Below, piece by piece: positions 17,361-25,605 of a stretch of 64,000 bases of DNA. A program made the position numbers and the translations under genes. The notes below the pieces were generated by a model. The model was not told the origin of the DNA. It was given only the letters and a program-made list of their open reading frames with translations, and did not search any database. The stretch is from CAVZGO01 sp963774935 (lineage in GTDB: Bacteria; Chloroflexota; Anaerolineae; Anaerolineales; UBA4823), in the NCBI GenBank assembly GCA_963774935.1, contig CAVZGO010000007.1, positions 682,001-746,000 on the forward strand, given 5' to 3'. How positions within the stretch are numbered: the first letter of the stretch is position 1; each line of letters starts with the position of its first letter.

Positions 17361-18656
17361 ATGGATATGCTCAATGTTTTGATCGTTGGGTCTGGTGGCC
17401 GCGAGCATGCTCTCGCCTGGAAAGTAGCTGAGTCGCCACGCCGGGCGCGGCTGTATGTCGCTCCAGGTAATGCAGGCACGGCTCAAATTGGTGAAAACGT
17501 CAGCCTGTCCGCTGACAGCCCGGGCAGTTTTCAACAATTGATCGAATTCGCCCGCCAGAAGCAAGTCCATCTGGTTATAGTCGGTCCTGAAGTGCCGTTG
17601 GCGGCTGGTCTTGCTGACGAGTTAAGCCGGGCAGGCATTCCGGTCTTTGGTCCAGGCAGGGAGGCGGCACAAATTGAGGCTTCGAAAGCATTTGCCAAAG
17701 CATTCATGAGCCGCCACTCGCTGCCTACTGCTCGATATGCCATATTCAATAATTACGATGAGGCGGTTGAGCACCTGCGCCAGTTGGATTATCCGGTGGT
17801 CATTAAGGCTTCTGGATTGGCGGCAGGGAAAGGCGTGCTGGTGCCCCAAAGTTTCGAGGATTCCTGCCAGGCGTTGAAGGCAATGCTGGTCGATCTCGAG
17901 TTCGGCGCATCGGGTCAGGAGGTTGTGATCGAAGAACGTCTGAGTGGTCCCGAGGTCTCGGTGATGGCTTTTTGCGATGGACGGACAATTCGCCTCATGC
18001 CTCCCGCACAGGATCATAAGCGCCTGTTAACCGGTGACCTCGGCCCGAATACTGGAGGCATGGGTGCCTACGCGCCTGCCCCAGTTTGCTCGCCAGCACT
18101 ATTAGAAGAAATCGAGCGAATAATCCTTCAGCCTGCAGTCGATGGGTTGCGTCAGGAAGGCAAACCGTTTGTGGGTGTCCTCTATGCTGGCTTGATGCTT
18201 ACTGCTCAGGGACCACAATTGTTGGAATTCAACTGCCGTTTTGGTGATCCGGAAACCCAGGTGATACTGCCGCTGCTGAAAACCGATTTGTTGGATATCG
18301 CTGAAGCCTGCGTGCTTGGCAGGCTCGATCAGCTTAAAGTGCAATGGCATTCGGGCGCCGCAGCCTGCGTTGTGCTGGCTTCTGAAGGTTATCCCGGTCG
18401 CAGTCCAGTGGGGCGCGCAATATCAGGTCTGGATGAAGTTTACGAACATGGGGTAGTATTTCACGCTGCCACCCGCAGGGATCAACAGATGATCCTAACA
18501 TCGGGGGGACGCGTTTTAGGCGTCAGCGGCTGGGGCGATGATCTTTCAGCAGCGCTGTCCGCTGCGTACACTGCGGTAAAGCACATTCACTTTGATGGCA
18601 TGCAGTACCGCCAGGATATTGGCTGGCAGGCGCTGGGCGCTCAAGGAGCATCATGA
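17361..18656 (+). CDS. purD: Phosphoribosylamine-glycine ligase (GARS)
   Basis: A 431-residue ATP-grasp enzyme making glycinamide ribonucleotide from phosphoribosylamine, glycine and ATP. Signatures: VLIVGSGGREHALAWK at the N-terminus, the ATP-grasp segment KASGLAAGKGVLVP, the family pattern QDHKRLLTGDLGPNTGGMGAYAP, and the metal site LLEFNCRFGDPETQ. The ATG is preceded by AAGGAAAAAAT. It overlaps purN by 4 nt (ATGA), so the two are translationally coupled and catalyse the second and third steps of purine synthesis. Confidence 0.97.
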   Translation: MDMLNVLIVGSGGREHALAWKVAESPRRARLYVAPGNAGTAQIGENVSLSADSPGSFQQLIEFARQKQVHLVIVGPEVPLAAGLADELSRAGIPVFGPGREAAQIEASKAFAKAFMSRHSLPTARYAIFNNYDEAVEHLRQLDYPVVIKASGLAAGKGVLVPQSFEDSCQALKAMLVDLEFGASGQEVVIEERLSGPEVSVMAFCDGRTIRLMPPAQDHKRLLTGDLGPNTGGMGAYAPAPVCSPALLEEIERIILQPAVDGLRQEGKPFVGVLYAGLMLTAQGPQLLEFNCRFGDPETQVILPLLKTDLLDIAEACVLGRLDQLKVQWHSGAAACVVLASEGYPGRSPVGRAISGLDEVYEHGVVFHAATRRDQQMILTSGGRVLGVSGWGDDLSAALSAAYTAVKHIHFDGMQYRQDIGWQALGAQGAS

Positions 18657-19261
18657 CGGCGCAAATAGCATCGCCCAAACGACTGGTCGTGTTGATTTCG
18701 GGCTATGGCTCGAACCTGCAGGCTATTATCGATGCATGCACATCGGGCCTGTTGCCCGCACGGGTTGTGGTCGTCATTTCCAATCAGGCGGATGCCTATG
18801 GTCTCGAACGGGCAAAGCAATCCGGAATCCAGACTGTGGTAATGTCAAAATCTAAGGATCTCGATCGTCGTACTTATGATGCCATGCTCGCAGAGAAAGT
18901 AGCCCTCTTCCAACCCGATTGGGTGGTGCTGGCAGGATGGATGCGAATCCTGACTTCAGCCTTTTTGGAGCGTTTCCCTGGCAGGGTGGTGAACTTGCAC
19001 CCGGCTCTACCTGGCACATTTCCAGGCACGCATGCCATCGAGCGAGCCTACGAGGCTTACCAGCGTGGCGAAATTACTCAGACCGGTGTCATGGTTCACC
19101 TGGTGCCGGATGAGGGCGTGGACAGCGGGCCGGTTCTGGCATCTCAGGCAGTAACAATCAAGGCGGGTGAGTCGCTGGAGAGCCTGGAAGAACGAATTCA
19201 TGCGGTTGAACACCAATTGCTGGTGAGCACATTAAAATCGCTGTTTCAGGAGGGTCAGTGA
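18653..19261 (+). CDS. purN: Phosphoribosylglycinamide formyltransferase
   Basis: A 202-residue enzyme transferring a formyl group from 10-formyl-THF to GAR. Motifs: LISGYGSNLQAIIDA near the N-terminus, the catalytic-site segment VNLHPALPGTFPGTHAIE (His of HPAL), and TGVMVHLVPDEGVDSGPVLAS with the catalytic Asp. Canonical enzymes read LHPSLLPAFPG, so this variant is slightly shortened there. It follows purD with a 4-nt overlap. A guaB remnant begins at its stop codon. Confidence 0.95.
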   Translation: MTAQIASPKRLVVLISGYGSNLQAIIDACTSGLLPARVVVVISNQADAYGLERAKQSGIQTVVMSKSKDLDRRTYDAMLAEKVALFQPDWVVLAGWMRILTSAFLERFPGRVVNLHPALPGTFPGTHAIERAYEAYQRGEITQTGVMVHLVPDEGVDSGPVLASQAVTIKAGESLESLEERIHAVEHQLLVSTLKSLFQEGQ

Positions 19262-19588
19262 ACGAGGAATTATTTAACCAATTTGAGACTTAACATTTGA
19301 TGGCGTGCTGGTGGTGCCTGGACACACTGAAATTCTGCCCAACCAGACCGATGTCCGTGTGCGGTTAGCTTCATCAATAAAATTGTTCTTCCCGATCCTG
19401 ACGGCAGCGATGGATACTGTCACCGTAGCGCTGCTGGCGAACGCACTGGCACGTGAAGGCGGTTATGCTCAGAGATGGGATACGCCTGCAACCGGGATTT
19501 ACAGGCGCTGCGTGAATCCACCCGCCTGGTGCGTATCACCAACGCTGAACTGTTGACAGTCGTCCGGATGATTGATAATCACCAATGA
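19258..19588 (+). pseudogene. guaB: Remnant of IMP dehydrogenase with large internal deletion
   Basis: A GTG overlapping the purN stop opens NEELFNQF. After a one-base shift the sequence continues as LTFDGVLVVPGHTEILPNQT and later ILTAAMDTVTVALLANALAREGG, clearly the first about 75 residues of GuaB. Immediately afterwards, in another frame, comes MGYACNRDLQALRES, then TRLVRITNAELL, which matches the last about 40 residues of GuaB (canonical MGY-G-R-T--EL and FVRITGAG). The central about 350-370 residues, with the catalytic Cys loop and CBS domains, are missing. The two ends meet at a Gly-Gly stretch present in both segments of intact GuaB, compatible with deletion between short repeats. The gene cannot make an active enzyme. 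Confidence 0.8.
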
Positions 19589-19686
19589 AGCGCCAGACTA
19601 CCAGATTAATCAAGGTTATCCACAGCCAGCTTGATGGCTTGTTCATTGCTTTTGGGTGATCGTTGCTGTGGTATAGTTTGAACGTT

Positions 19687-20319
19687 ATGATAGCGCCTGA
19701 TTCCTAATCGAACTTTGCAGCTCGTTTATCCTGCGAGTTCTACGCGCGCCCTGCGCTAGTTGTGGCGCGCCAGCTTCTTGGAATGCGCCTGGTGCGCATT
19801 GATGCTGGTCAGCGTCTGGCTGGTTACATCACAGAGACGGAAGCTTATTCCGGCGAGGATGATCTCGGTTGCCATTGTAAAGCTGGTCGCACGCCTCGCA
19901 CGCAGGTCATGTATGGCCCGCCCGGGCATGCTTACGTATATTTCACCTATGGTATGCACTGGTGCTTAAATATTGTGGTGGAGAAAGATGGATACCCTGC
20001 AGCCGTGCTGCTGCGGGCGATTCAAATTGAAGAGGGACGGAGCAGCATTGCCAGCCGCAGGGCAGGTGTATCAGAGGCGCATTGGAGCGATGGCCCTGCC
20101 AAGCTGACCCGGGCGCTTAATATCGATAAACTATTTAATGGCGCCGATTTATGCGCTCCGGGTGCCAGCCTGTTTCTGGAAACTGGACAGGCACTGCCCG
20201 ATGCACAGGTGTTCCAGAGCCCACGTATAGGCTTGAATAATGTTCCTGAACCATGGAAGAGTATCCCCTGGCGCTTCTACCTGCGCCGGGACGCAACGGA
20301 TGACCTTCTGGCGGGTTAA
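19687..20319 (+). CDS. 3-methyladenine DNA glycosylase, AAG/MPG family (in-frame TAA near N-terminus)
   Basis: Alkyladenine DNA glycosylase of the MPG fold, excising alkylated purines for base-excision repair. Motifs: EFYARPALVVARQLLG (N-terminal), YITETEAYSGEDD with the catalytic Glu, RTQVMYGPPGHAYVYFTYGMHWCLN and the C-terminal SPRIGLNNVPE. The frame containing the conserved EFYAR segment begins with ATG 19687 (MIAPDS) but is interrupted by TAA at 19705-19707. The first start codon after this TAA is GTG 19762, which would remove the conserved FYxR segment. Either the TAA is an error or mutation, or a non-standard start is used. A TATAGT box at 19672-19677 suggests a near-leaderless transcript from ATG 19687. 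Confidence 0.8.
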
Positions 20320-20379
20320 GGATATGCTGGTCAGGTAGTGACGTTGATGGAAGTTCTTATTGCTAAAGGAGAAACGAAC

Positions 20380-21162
20380 ATGGGTCTTTTAAGTGGTAAA
20401 ACCGCATTGATCTTTGGGCTTGCCAATGAGCGTAGCATCGCCTGGGGCATTGCCAAAGCCTTTCACGAACAGGGTGCAGCCGTGGGCTTTAGTTACCATC
20501 CAGCAGTGGAAAAGCACGCCCGCCCTTTAGCGGTCTCGCTGGAAGCGCAATTCATCGAGCCCTGCGATGTCAGCAGCGATGATGAAATTCAACGATCGGC
20601 TGAAAAAGCTCGCCAGGTCTATGGCGAGGTGGATATCCTGGTGCATGCAGTGGCTTTTGCCGATCGCGCCGAGTTGGAAGGTGCATATTATCAAACCAGC
20701 CGGGCAGGTTTCCACCGGGCGATGGATATCAGTGTCTACTCATTCACCGCACTGGTGCAGCATTTTGAATCGCTGCTGCGACCTGGTGGCTCGTTGCTAA
20801 CTCTCACCTATTATGGCTCTGAGAAAGTAGCACCCAACTATAATGTCATGGGGGTCGCTAAAGCTGCTTTGGAGGCTTCGGTGCGCTATCTGGCTTACGA
20901 TTTGGGCTCGCGGCATGTGCGTGTCAATGCCATCTCGGCTGGACCGGTACGTACCCTCGCGGCTGCAGGCGTAACAGGTTTTAAGTCCATGTATCGCCAG
21001 TTCAGCCAGTTAGCCCCATTGCAGCAAAATATCTCAATCGAAGATATTGGCGGCACCGCTGTTTATCTGGCCTCTGATCTGTCCTCTAAAGTGACTGGCG
21101 AGATTATATATGTCGATTCGGGGTACAATATCCTTGCATTTCCCGTCCTGCCCAGCGAATAA
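20380..21162 (+). CDS. fabI: Enoyl-[acyl-carrier-protein] reductase (NADH)
   Basis: A 260-residue short-chain reductase performing the last step of fatty-acid elongation. FabI-specific signs: GLANERSIAWGIA for NAD(H) binding, the YYGSEKVAPNYNVMGVAKAAL stretch with the Tyr-(6)-Lys active site (Y of YNVMGVAK), and the C-terminal DLSSKVTGEIIYVDSGYNI. ATG 20380 is preceded by AAAGGAG, a much better start than the upstream ATG in the same frame. Bactofilin starts 3 bp after the stop. Confidence 0.95.
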   Translation: MGLLSGKTALIFGLANERSIAWGIAKAFHEQGAAVGFSYHPAVEKHARPLAVSLEAQFIEPCDVSSDDEIQRSAEKARQVYGEVDILVHAVAFADRAELEGAYYQTSRAGFHRAMDISVYSFTALVQHFESLLRPGGSLLTLTYYGSEKVAPNYNVMGVAKAALEASVRYLAYDLGSRHVRVNAISAGPVRTLAAAGVTGFKSMYRQFSQLAPLQQNISIEDIGGTAVYLASDLSSKVTGEIIYVDSGYNILAFPVLPSE

Positions 21163-21165
21163 TTT

Positions 21166-21615
21166 ATGTTCCGCCGCCGTTCTGACGAAGTGATTGCCCC
21201 CACCGCGCAGCCCGCTCCCACCGAGCGGGTCACTTCGGTGCTTGGCTCAGGCGTTGTCTGGAAAGGTAATCTGAGCGGCGCGGGTGGAGTGCGTATTGAA
21301 GGCGCATTCGAAGGTGAGATTGCATTGCGTGGTCTGCTAGTGGTCGGAGAAACCGGACGGGTTACCTGTCAGGATCTGAAAGCGAATGCTGTGATCGTTG
21401 CTGGAGCGGTGCGCGGTGATATTACCTGTGAGAAACTGGAGATTCGCGCCACCGGTCGGGTGTGGGGCAACGTGGTGACCGCAGCATTTGCTACAGAAGA
21501 AGGCGCTTTTTTGCGCGGTCAGATTCGCATGGAAGAGCAGGTAGATATCGGCGTGATACCGAGCGTACCGGTTGAAAGCCCTCAACCTGTCGCTGAACCG
21601 GGCGCACCCGAGTAA
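21166..21615 (+). CDS. Bactofilin family protein
   Basis: A 149-residue protein with a central bactofilin (PF04519, DUF583) beta-helix of about residues 28-128: repeated short strands such as GNLSGAGGVRIEGAFEGEI, GLLVVGETGRV and NAVIVAGAVRGDI. Flexible charged and Pro-rich tails flank the core. Bactofilins polymerise without nucleotides into membrane-associated filaments that organise cell-wall machinery. It is probably co-transcribed with fabI, 3 bp upstream, and followed by a strong terminator. Confidence 0.88.
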   Translation: MFRRRSDEVIAPTAQPAPTERVTSVLGSGVVWKGNLSGAGGVRIEGAFEGEIALRGLLVVGETGRVTCQDLKANAVIVAGAVRGDITCEKLEIRATGRVWGNVVTAAFATEEGAFLRGQIRMEEQVDIGVIPSVPVESPQPVAEPGAPE

Positions 21616-21635
21616 GGCATAGATTTAAACTCAAA

Positions 21636-21670
21636 CTGCTGGGAGGTCCTCCTCTCAGCAGCTTTGTATT
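21636..21670 (+). terminator. Intrinsic terminator after the fabI-bactofilin unit
   Basis: An 11-bp stem with one G-T pair (CTGCTGGGAGG / CCTCTCAGCAG, loop TCCT) is followed by a T-rich run. It lies between converging genes and could serve both. Confidence 0.75.
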
Positions 21671-21679
21671 TAATAAATA

Positions 21680-23158
21680 TCACCGCAAATCGGCGTAAAG
21701 GTCAGCAGCAGTCGTGTTCAAGAATTTCGCCAGGTCGGCAGTCTGGTCAATGTTGAAGTAAGAGCGGAAAAGTTGGGTTGAGGCATCGCTGATCGCCCAG
21801 CGCACCAACCGCCAGGAATAGTCAGCAGGTTCGGGTTGGGTAAGTGGTAGTGCTTCAACCGCGGCGGACCACTGCGGAAAGCTTTCCCTATACGCCTGCA
21901 GCAAAGGGAGAGCTGCCGCACGCAATGGTAACCCCCCGCTGGCTTGGGTAAGGCGGGCCTGGTTTTCAGGGTTTAACAAAAAGCGTAAAAATAACCAGGC
22001 TGCTAACTGTCCCTCTGGCTCGGATTCTAGCATAACAATCGATGGCCCGTAAACCGGCAGCACGGCTTGCTGGTCTGGAGAAGGAAATGGCAATGCCGTC
22101 CAGCGGTCGTCATTATTGGAGCGCTTCATTGCCGCTATTTGATCGGGCATACTGGCTACACTGCCTTCAACAAGCAAAGCGCGCCGTGCAGCAAATTCCT
22201 CTTGCGGGTCGCCTTCCTCGATCAGACTGGCGCAGCCCTGGTCGTGCAGCTTGCGCAGGAATGTGAACGTATCCACTACTTCAGGGGTGTTGAACTGGTA
22301 AGGACTGTCTGCCTCACGGGCATCAGCCTGCATGATCTGTGCTCCAAACGCCTTCATCCACCCGAGCATGGCTGAGTAATTGCTGGTTAGCAGCAGACCG
22401 CCGCTGCCGTCGTTGGTCGTATCTTCGTCTTTGAGATTCGCCTGAGCTGCGGCGCAAACCTGTTCTTTTAATTCTTCGGTTGTGGCTGGTGGGGCGTCGA
22501 AACCCAGCTCCTGCGCCCAGGTCTGGTTGTAATACAGCACCTGGGCTGATGCGAATGCAGGCAAGCCGAGCATTTGCTCTTCCTGTCTGGCCTGCTCCCA
22601 GAATACCGGATAAAAGTCAGTTTCGTCTGCAGTGGAGAAGCCCCAATCCGGGTCACCCAGATATTCACCCAGATCAATCGGTTTCTCCTTCCAGCCCAGA
22701 GCCTGGTATAGATAGGCTACCGCCAGATCTGGTTGCTCGTCTTCTTGAATTGCGGTTTGAAGGCTTGCATCCAGGTTATCCAGGCTGCCTTTGGATCGTG
22801 CCTGCACCTGAATCCCCCATTCATTCTCGCTGTTGAACTGCTCTACCAGCTCCTGGATGGCCGCCTCCGTTTTGCCTTGCCAGGGGTGCCAGAATTGCAC
22901 CTGCTGGCCGCTCAGGCTGCTTGTCTCCACCCCCAGGCTGCTTGTGGGTATCGGGGTGGGTGTAGGGGAGGGTTTGGATGTCGGTTTGGCTGATTCGGAT
23001 GTTGCGAGGGTCGATGTGGCGACAGGTGATCGTTGCAGTCGTGGGAACGGGCTGGTGCGCGCTGATAAAGTCTCATCCAGCCCGCTCAGGCTGGTAGGTG
23101 TGCAGCCAGCCAGCACAAAGAATAAGAGTACAATTGGATATAAGATATAACGCCGCAT
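21680..23158 (-). CDS. Extracellular solute-binding lipoprotein, family 1 (sugar type)
   Basis: A 492-residue lipoprotein. ATG 23158 gives MRRYILYPIVLLFFVLAGC, a clean signal with lipobox LAGC; the open frame extends 18 codons further without a better start. A long Ser/Thr/Pro linker (about 25-75) precedes a family 1 sugar-binding fold beginning at QVQFWHPWQGKTEAAIQELV. The fold continues with typical sugar-binding-protein elements such as LGLPAFASAQVLYYNQTWAQE. Like the first sugar-binding protein at 2.8 kb, it has no transporter genes beside it. Substrate unknown. Confidence 0.88.
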   Translation of the reverse strand: MRRYILYPIVLLFFVLAGCTPTSLSGLDETLSARTSPFPRLQRSPVATSTLATSESAKPTSKPSPTPTPIPTSSLGVETSSLSGQQVQFWHPWQGKTEAAIQELVEQFNSENEWGIQVQARSKGSLDNLDASLQTAIQEDEQPDLAVAYLYQALGWKEKPIDLGEYLGDPDWGFSTADETDFYPVFWEQARQEEQMLGLPAFASAQVLYYNQTWAQELGFDAPPATTEELKEQVCAAAQANLKDEDTTNDGSGGLLLTSNYSAMLGWMKAFGAQIMQADAREADSPYQFNTPEVVDTFTFLRKLHDQGCASLIEEGDPQEEFAARRALLVEGSVASMPDQIAAMKRSNNDDRWTALPFPSPDQQAVLPVYGPSIVMLESEPEGQLAAWLFLRFLLNPENQARLTQASGGLPLRAAALPLLQAYRESFPQWSAAVEALPLTQPEPADYSWRLVRWAISDASTQLFRSYFNIDQTADLAKFLNTTAADLYADLR

Positions 23159-23342
23159 ACAATTTCTCAGTAAACATGAATGGGCTTGGGCGTTGTTGTG
23201 TGTATTGAGCATTATTGCGCCTGCCTCTCAGTTTTGACAAAGCTTCTAAGTTTATCATGAACAAATCGAGCGCTGCAACTTTTTTATAAGCGTTGCGTAA
23301 ATAGATTCTGTAACGAAATTAATCAAGATAGGAGAATTACCC

Positions 23343-23579
23343 ATGTCTGGCGAAGTCAAGAAACTCTATCGTTCACGCAATGCGCGCATGCTTGCAGGTA
23401 TTTGTGGTGGTTTGGGTGAATATTTCAATATCGATCCCACCATGATGCGGTTGATCTATGTGCTGGCAACCATTTTCCTCCCCTTCATGATCCTGGTTTA
23501 CCTGGTGATGTGGGTGATCGTTCCGGAAGAGCCCGAAGCCGCCTCTGATGTCGTAGATACCGTTGCCAAAGAAGAATAA
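23343..23579 (+). CDS. PspC domain protein
   Basis: A 78-residue small membrane protein consisting almost only of a PspC domain (PF04024): KLYRSRNARMLAGICGGLGE followed by YFNIDPTMMRLIYVL, a membrane helix and the terminal VMWVIVPEEPE. PspC proteins work in envelope-stress responses in Gammaproteobacteria; stand-alone short forms are common elsewhere and mostly unstudied. AGGAG lies 8 nt before the ATG. A strong bidirectional terminator follows. Confidence 0.9.
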   Translation: MSGEVKKLYRSRNARMLAGICGGLGEYFNIDPTMMRLIYVLATIFLPFMILVYLVMWVIVPEEPEAASDVVDTVAKEE

Positions 23580-23587
23580 GCTGTAAA

Positions 23588-23632
23588 TTAAACCAAAACC
23601 GGCTGCTTTTCGAGCGGCCGGTTTTGGTTTAA
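23588..23632. terminator. Bidirectional intrinsic terminator
   Basis: A perfect 16-bp inverted repeat with outer arms TTAAACCAAAACCGGC and GCCGGTTTTGGTTTAA, extended inward by four more pairs to a 5-nt loop. A-rich and T-rich flanks make it usable on both strands. It separates pspC (plus) from the methyltransferase gene (minus). Confidence 0.88.
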
Positions 23633-24499
23633 TTATGTTGACTGCGCTTTTGCTTTCTCACGCTTGCGGAAAGCTCGGATCCAGCGCGAGGCATACTCAT
23701 CGCGTCCCATGAGCAGATCGCAAGCCAGCAGTGTGGTCTGGATTTCTGGCACAGTGGGGTCGGTGATGGCGGCAGTAAGGCCGCGCGAGATTGCCAGCGC
23801 CAGGTATGCTACATTAATAATCTTGCGGTCTGGCAATCCGAAGGAGACATTGCTGGCGCCCAGGCTCATGTTGACGCCCAGCTCATTCCAAATAAGCTCC
23901 ATTGAATCTAGCGTAACCCGCCCAGCATTCGAATCTGCTCCAACGGTGAGCGCCAGGCAGTCAATCAAAACATCTTGTGGAGGAATGCCATAATCGCCAG
24001 CAGTGCCAATCAGCCTGCGCGCTGTTTCCAGACGTTTAGCTGGTGTGGCGGGGATGCCTGATTCATCTGTTATCACCCCAATTACCGCTGCGCCGTATTT
24101 CTTAGCCAATGGCAGCACCCGCCCCATCATGGCAGCTTCAGCAGTCGTCGAGTTGATCAGGGCTTTGCCTGGATACACTGCCAGGGCTGCTTCCAGGGCA
24201 TCTGGATTGGCGGTGTCGATGCAGAGCGGTATCTGGACTGTATCCAGCACCGCTTTGACCGCCCCGCTCAACAGCGCCGGCTCATCACCGCCGGGAATGC
24301 CGGCGTTCACATCCAATACCTGTGCCCCCGCGTCTGCCTGGCTGCGCGCGTCCTGCTGCACCACGGAGTAGTCGCCTTGCGCCATGCTCTCGGCTAGCTT
24401 CTTACGGCGGGTGGGGTTAATTCGCTCGCCAATAATCACGAAGGGCTGGTCGTCGCCGATAATTACTTGCTTTTCATGAAGACTCAGGATTGTTTGCAT
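23633..24499 (-). CDS. Pterin-binding methyltransferase (methyl-THF:corrinoid protein type)
   Basis: A 288-residue TIM barrel of the DHPS/methyltetrahydrofolate methyltransferase family (PF00809). Motifs: FVIIGERINPTRRKKLAE, ADAGAQVLDVNAGIPGGDE, PLCIDTANPDALEA and GASNVSFGLPDRK, typical of AcsE-like enzymes that move the N5-methyl group of methyl-THF to a corrinoid iron-sulfur protein or similar acceptor. It lies 92 bp after pyrD on the same strand and may be the last gene of that transcript. No corrinoid protein is encoded in this window, so its acceptor and pathway are open. Confidence 0.85.
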   Translation of the reverse strand: MQTILSLHEKQVIIGDDQPFVIIGERINPTRRKKLAESMAQGDYSVVQQDARSQADAGAQVLDVNAGIPGGDEPALLSGAVKAVLDTVQIPLCIDTANPDALEAALAVYPGKALINSTTAEAAMMGRVLPLAKKYGAAVIGVITDESGIPATPAKRLETARRLIGTAGDYGIPPQDVLIDCLALTVGADSNAGRVTLDSMELIWNELGVNMSLGASNVSFGLPDRKIINVAYLALAISRGLTAAITDPTVPEIQTTLLACDLLMGRDEYASRWIRAFRKREKAKAQST

Positions 24500-24591
24500 G
24501 GCTTGGGGGTTTCCTTGTTCAATACATTTATTTAATTTTTGAGTGGAATAATTGATATGGCGCTTTCGAGCACAGATTATATCATTCCAAT

Positions 24592-25605
24592 CTATCCGGT
24601 CAGGATTTGCTTCACCAGACCTGGCCCCTGGTAGATCAGACCGGTATATATCTGTACCAACACTGCCCCTGCATCCAGCATACCTTTGGCGCTGGCAGCA
24701 TCCATTACACCGCCAACGCCAATGACCGGCAGTTTTGCAGCGGTGCGCTGGTAAATGTCCATCACCATCTGTCGGCTGAGCGCCTGGAGTGGCGCCCCGC
24801 TCAACCCGCCTGTTTCTGCGGCACGAGGTGAGTGCAGCGCTTCCCGTTGCAGAGTGGTGTTGGTTGCGATCACTCCGTCCATCTGGTTGGTAAGGATCGC
24901 ATCCAGGGCATCATCCAGCTCATCACTGCTCAGGTCGGGAGCTAACTTAACCAAAAGTGGGATGTGCTTACCCATACCGAATTCTAATTCTCGCCGTTTT
25001 TCGTTCAACGCAGCCAGCAGGGCAGTAAGCGCATCCTTTGCTTGCAGGCGGCGCAGTCCAACGGTATTTGGCGAGCTTACATTTATTGCCAGATAGTCTG
25101 CCAGGGGGGCAAAACGGTCTACCAGCCTCAGGTAATCTTCGGCAGCCTCTTCGAGGGGAGTATCTTTGTTCTTGCCCAGGTTGGCGCCAATCAGTAAGCC
25201 TGCAGGGCGCTTGCCTGCCAATCGGCGGGCGACAAAATCTGTGCCCAGACCGGGAAAGCCCATGCGGTTAATTAAAGCCTGGTCTTCGGGTAAGCGAAAA
25301 ACGCGCGGGCGCGGGTTGCCTGGTTGCGGGCGCAGTGTGATCGTACCGACCTCAATGTGACCGAAACCCAGACTTGCCAGTCCACGCCATGCCAGACCGT
25401 CTTTGTCATATCCAGCAGCCAGCCCAACCGGGTTCTGGAATGTCAATCCAAATGCGGTCACCGGATGGGGCGGAGCGGCATAAATACGACGCAGGATGGC
25501 AGCCAGTGGGGGTAGGGCAGCCACCAGCCTGAGCAAGTTTACGGTTAAATCATGCGCCTGCTCAGGATCTAATTGGAAAAGGAGCGGGCGCATGGAGCGG
25601 TACAT
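24592..25605 (-). CDS. pyrD: Dihydroorotate dehydrogenase (quinone), class 2
   Basis: A 337-residue FMN enzyme of class 2: an N-terminal membrane-contacting helix region (MRPLLFQLDPEQAHDLTVNLL), then GLTFQNPVGLAAGYDKDG, the substrate segment INRMGFPGLG, NVSSPNTVGLR with the catalytic Ser region, LVKLAPDLS and the FMN-phosphate site GVGGVMDAASA. Class 2 enzymes pass electrons to membrane quinone, linking pyrimidine synthesis to the quinone-using cytochrome complex and menA in this window. Its ATG overlaps the pyrFE stop (TAATG), so it is coupled to it. Confidence 0.95.
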   Translation of the reverse strand: MYRSMRPLLFQLDPEQAHDLTVNLLRLVAALPPLAAILRRIYAAPPHPVTAFGLTFQNPVGLAAGYDKDGLAWRGLASLGFGHIEVGTITLRPQPGNPRPRVFRLPEDQALINRMGFPGLGTDFVARRLAGKRPAGLLIGANLGKNKDTPLEEAAEDYLRLVDRFAPLADYLAINVSSPNTVGLRRLQAKDALTALLAALNEKRRELEFGMGKHIPLLVKLAPDLSSDELDDALDAILTNQMDGVIATNTTLQREALHSPRAAETGGLSGAPLQALSRQMVMDIYQRTAAKLPVIGVGGVMDAASAKGMLDAGAVLVQIYTGLIYQGPGLVKQILTG

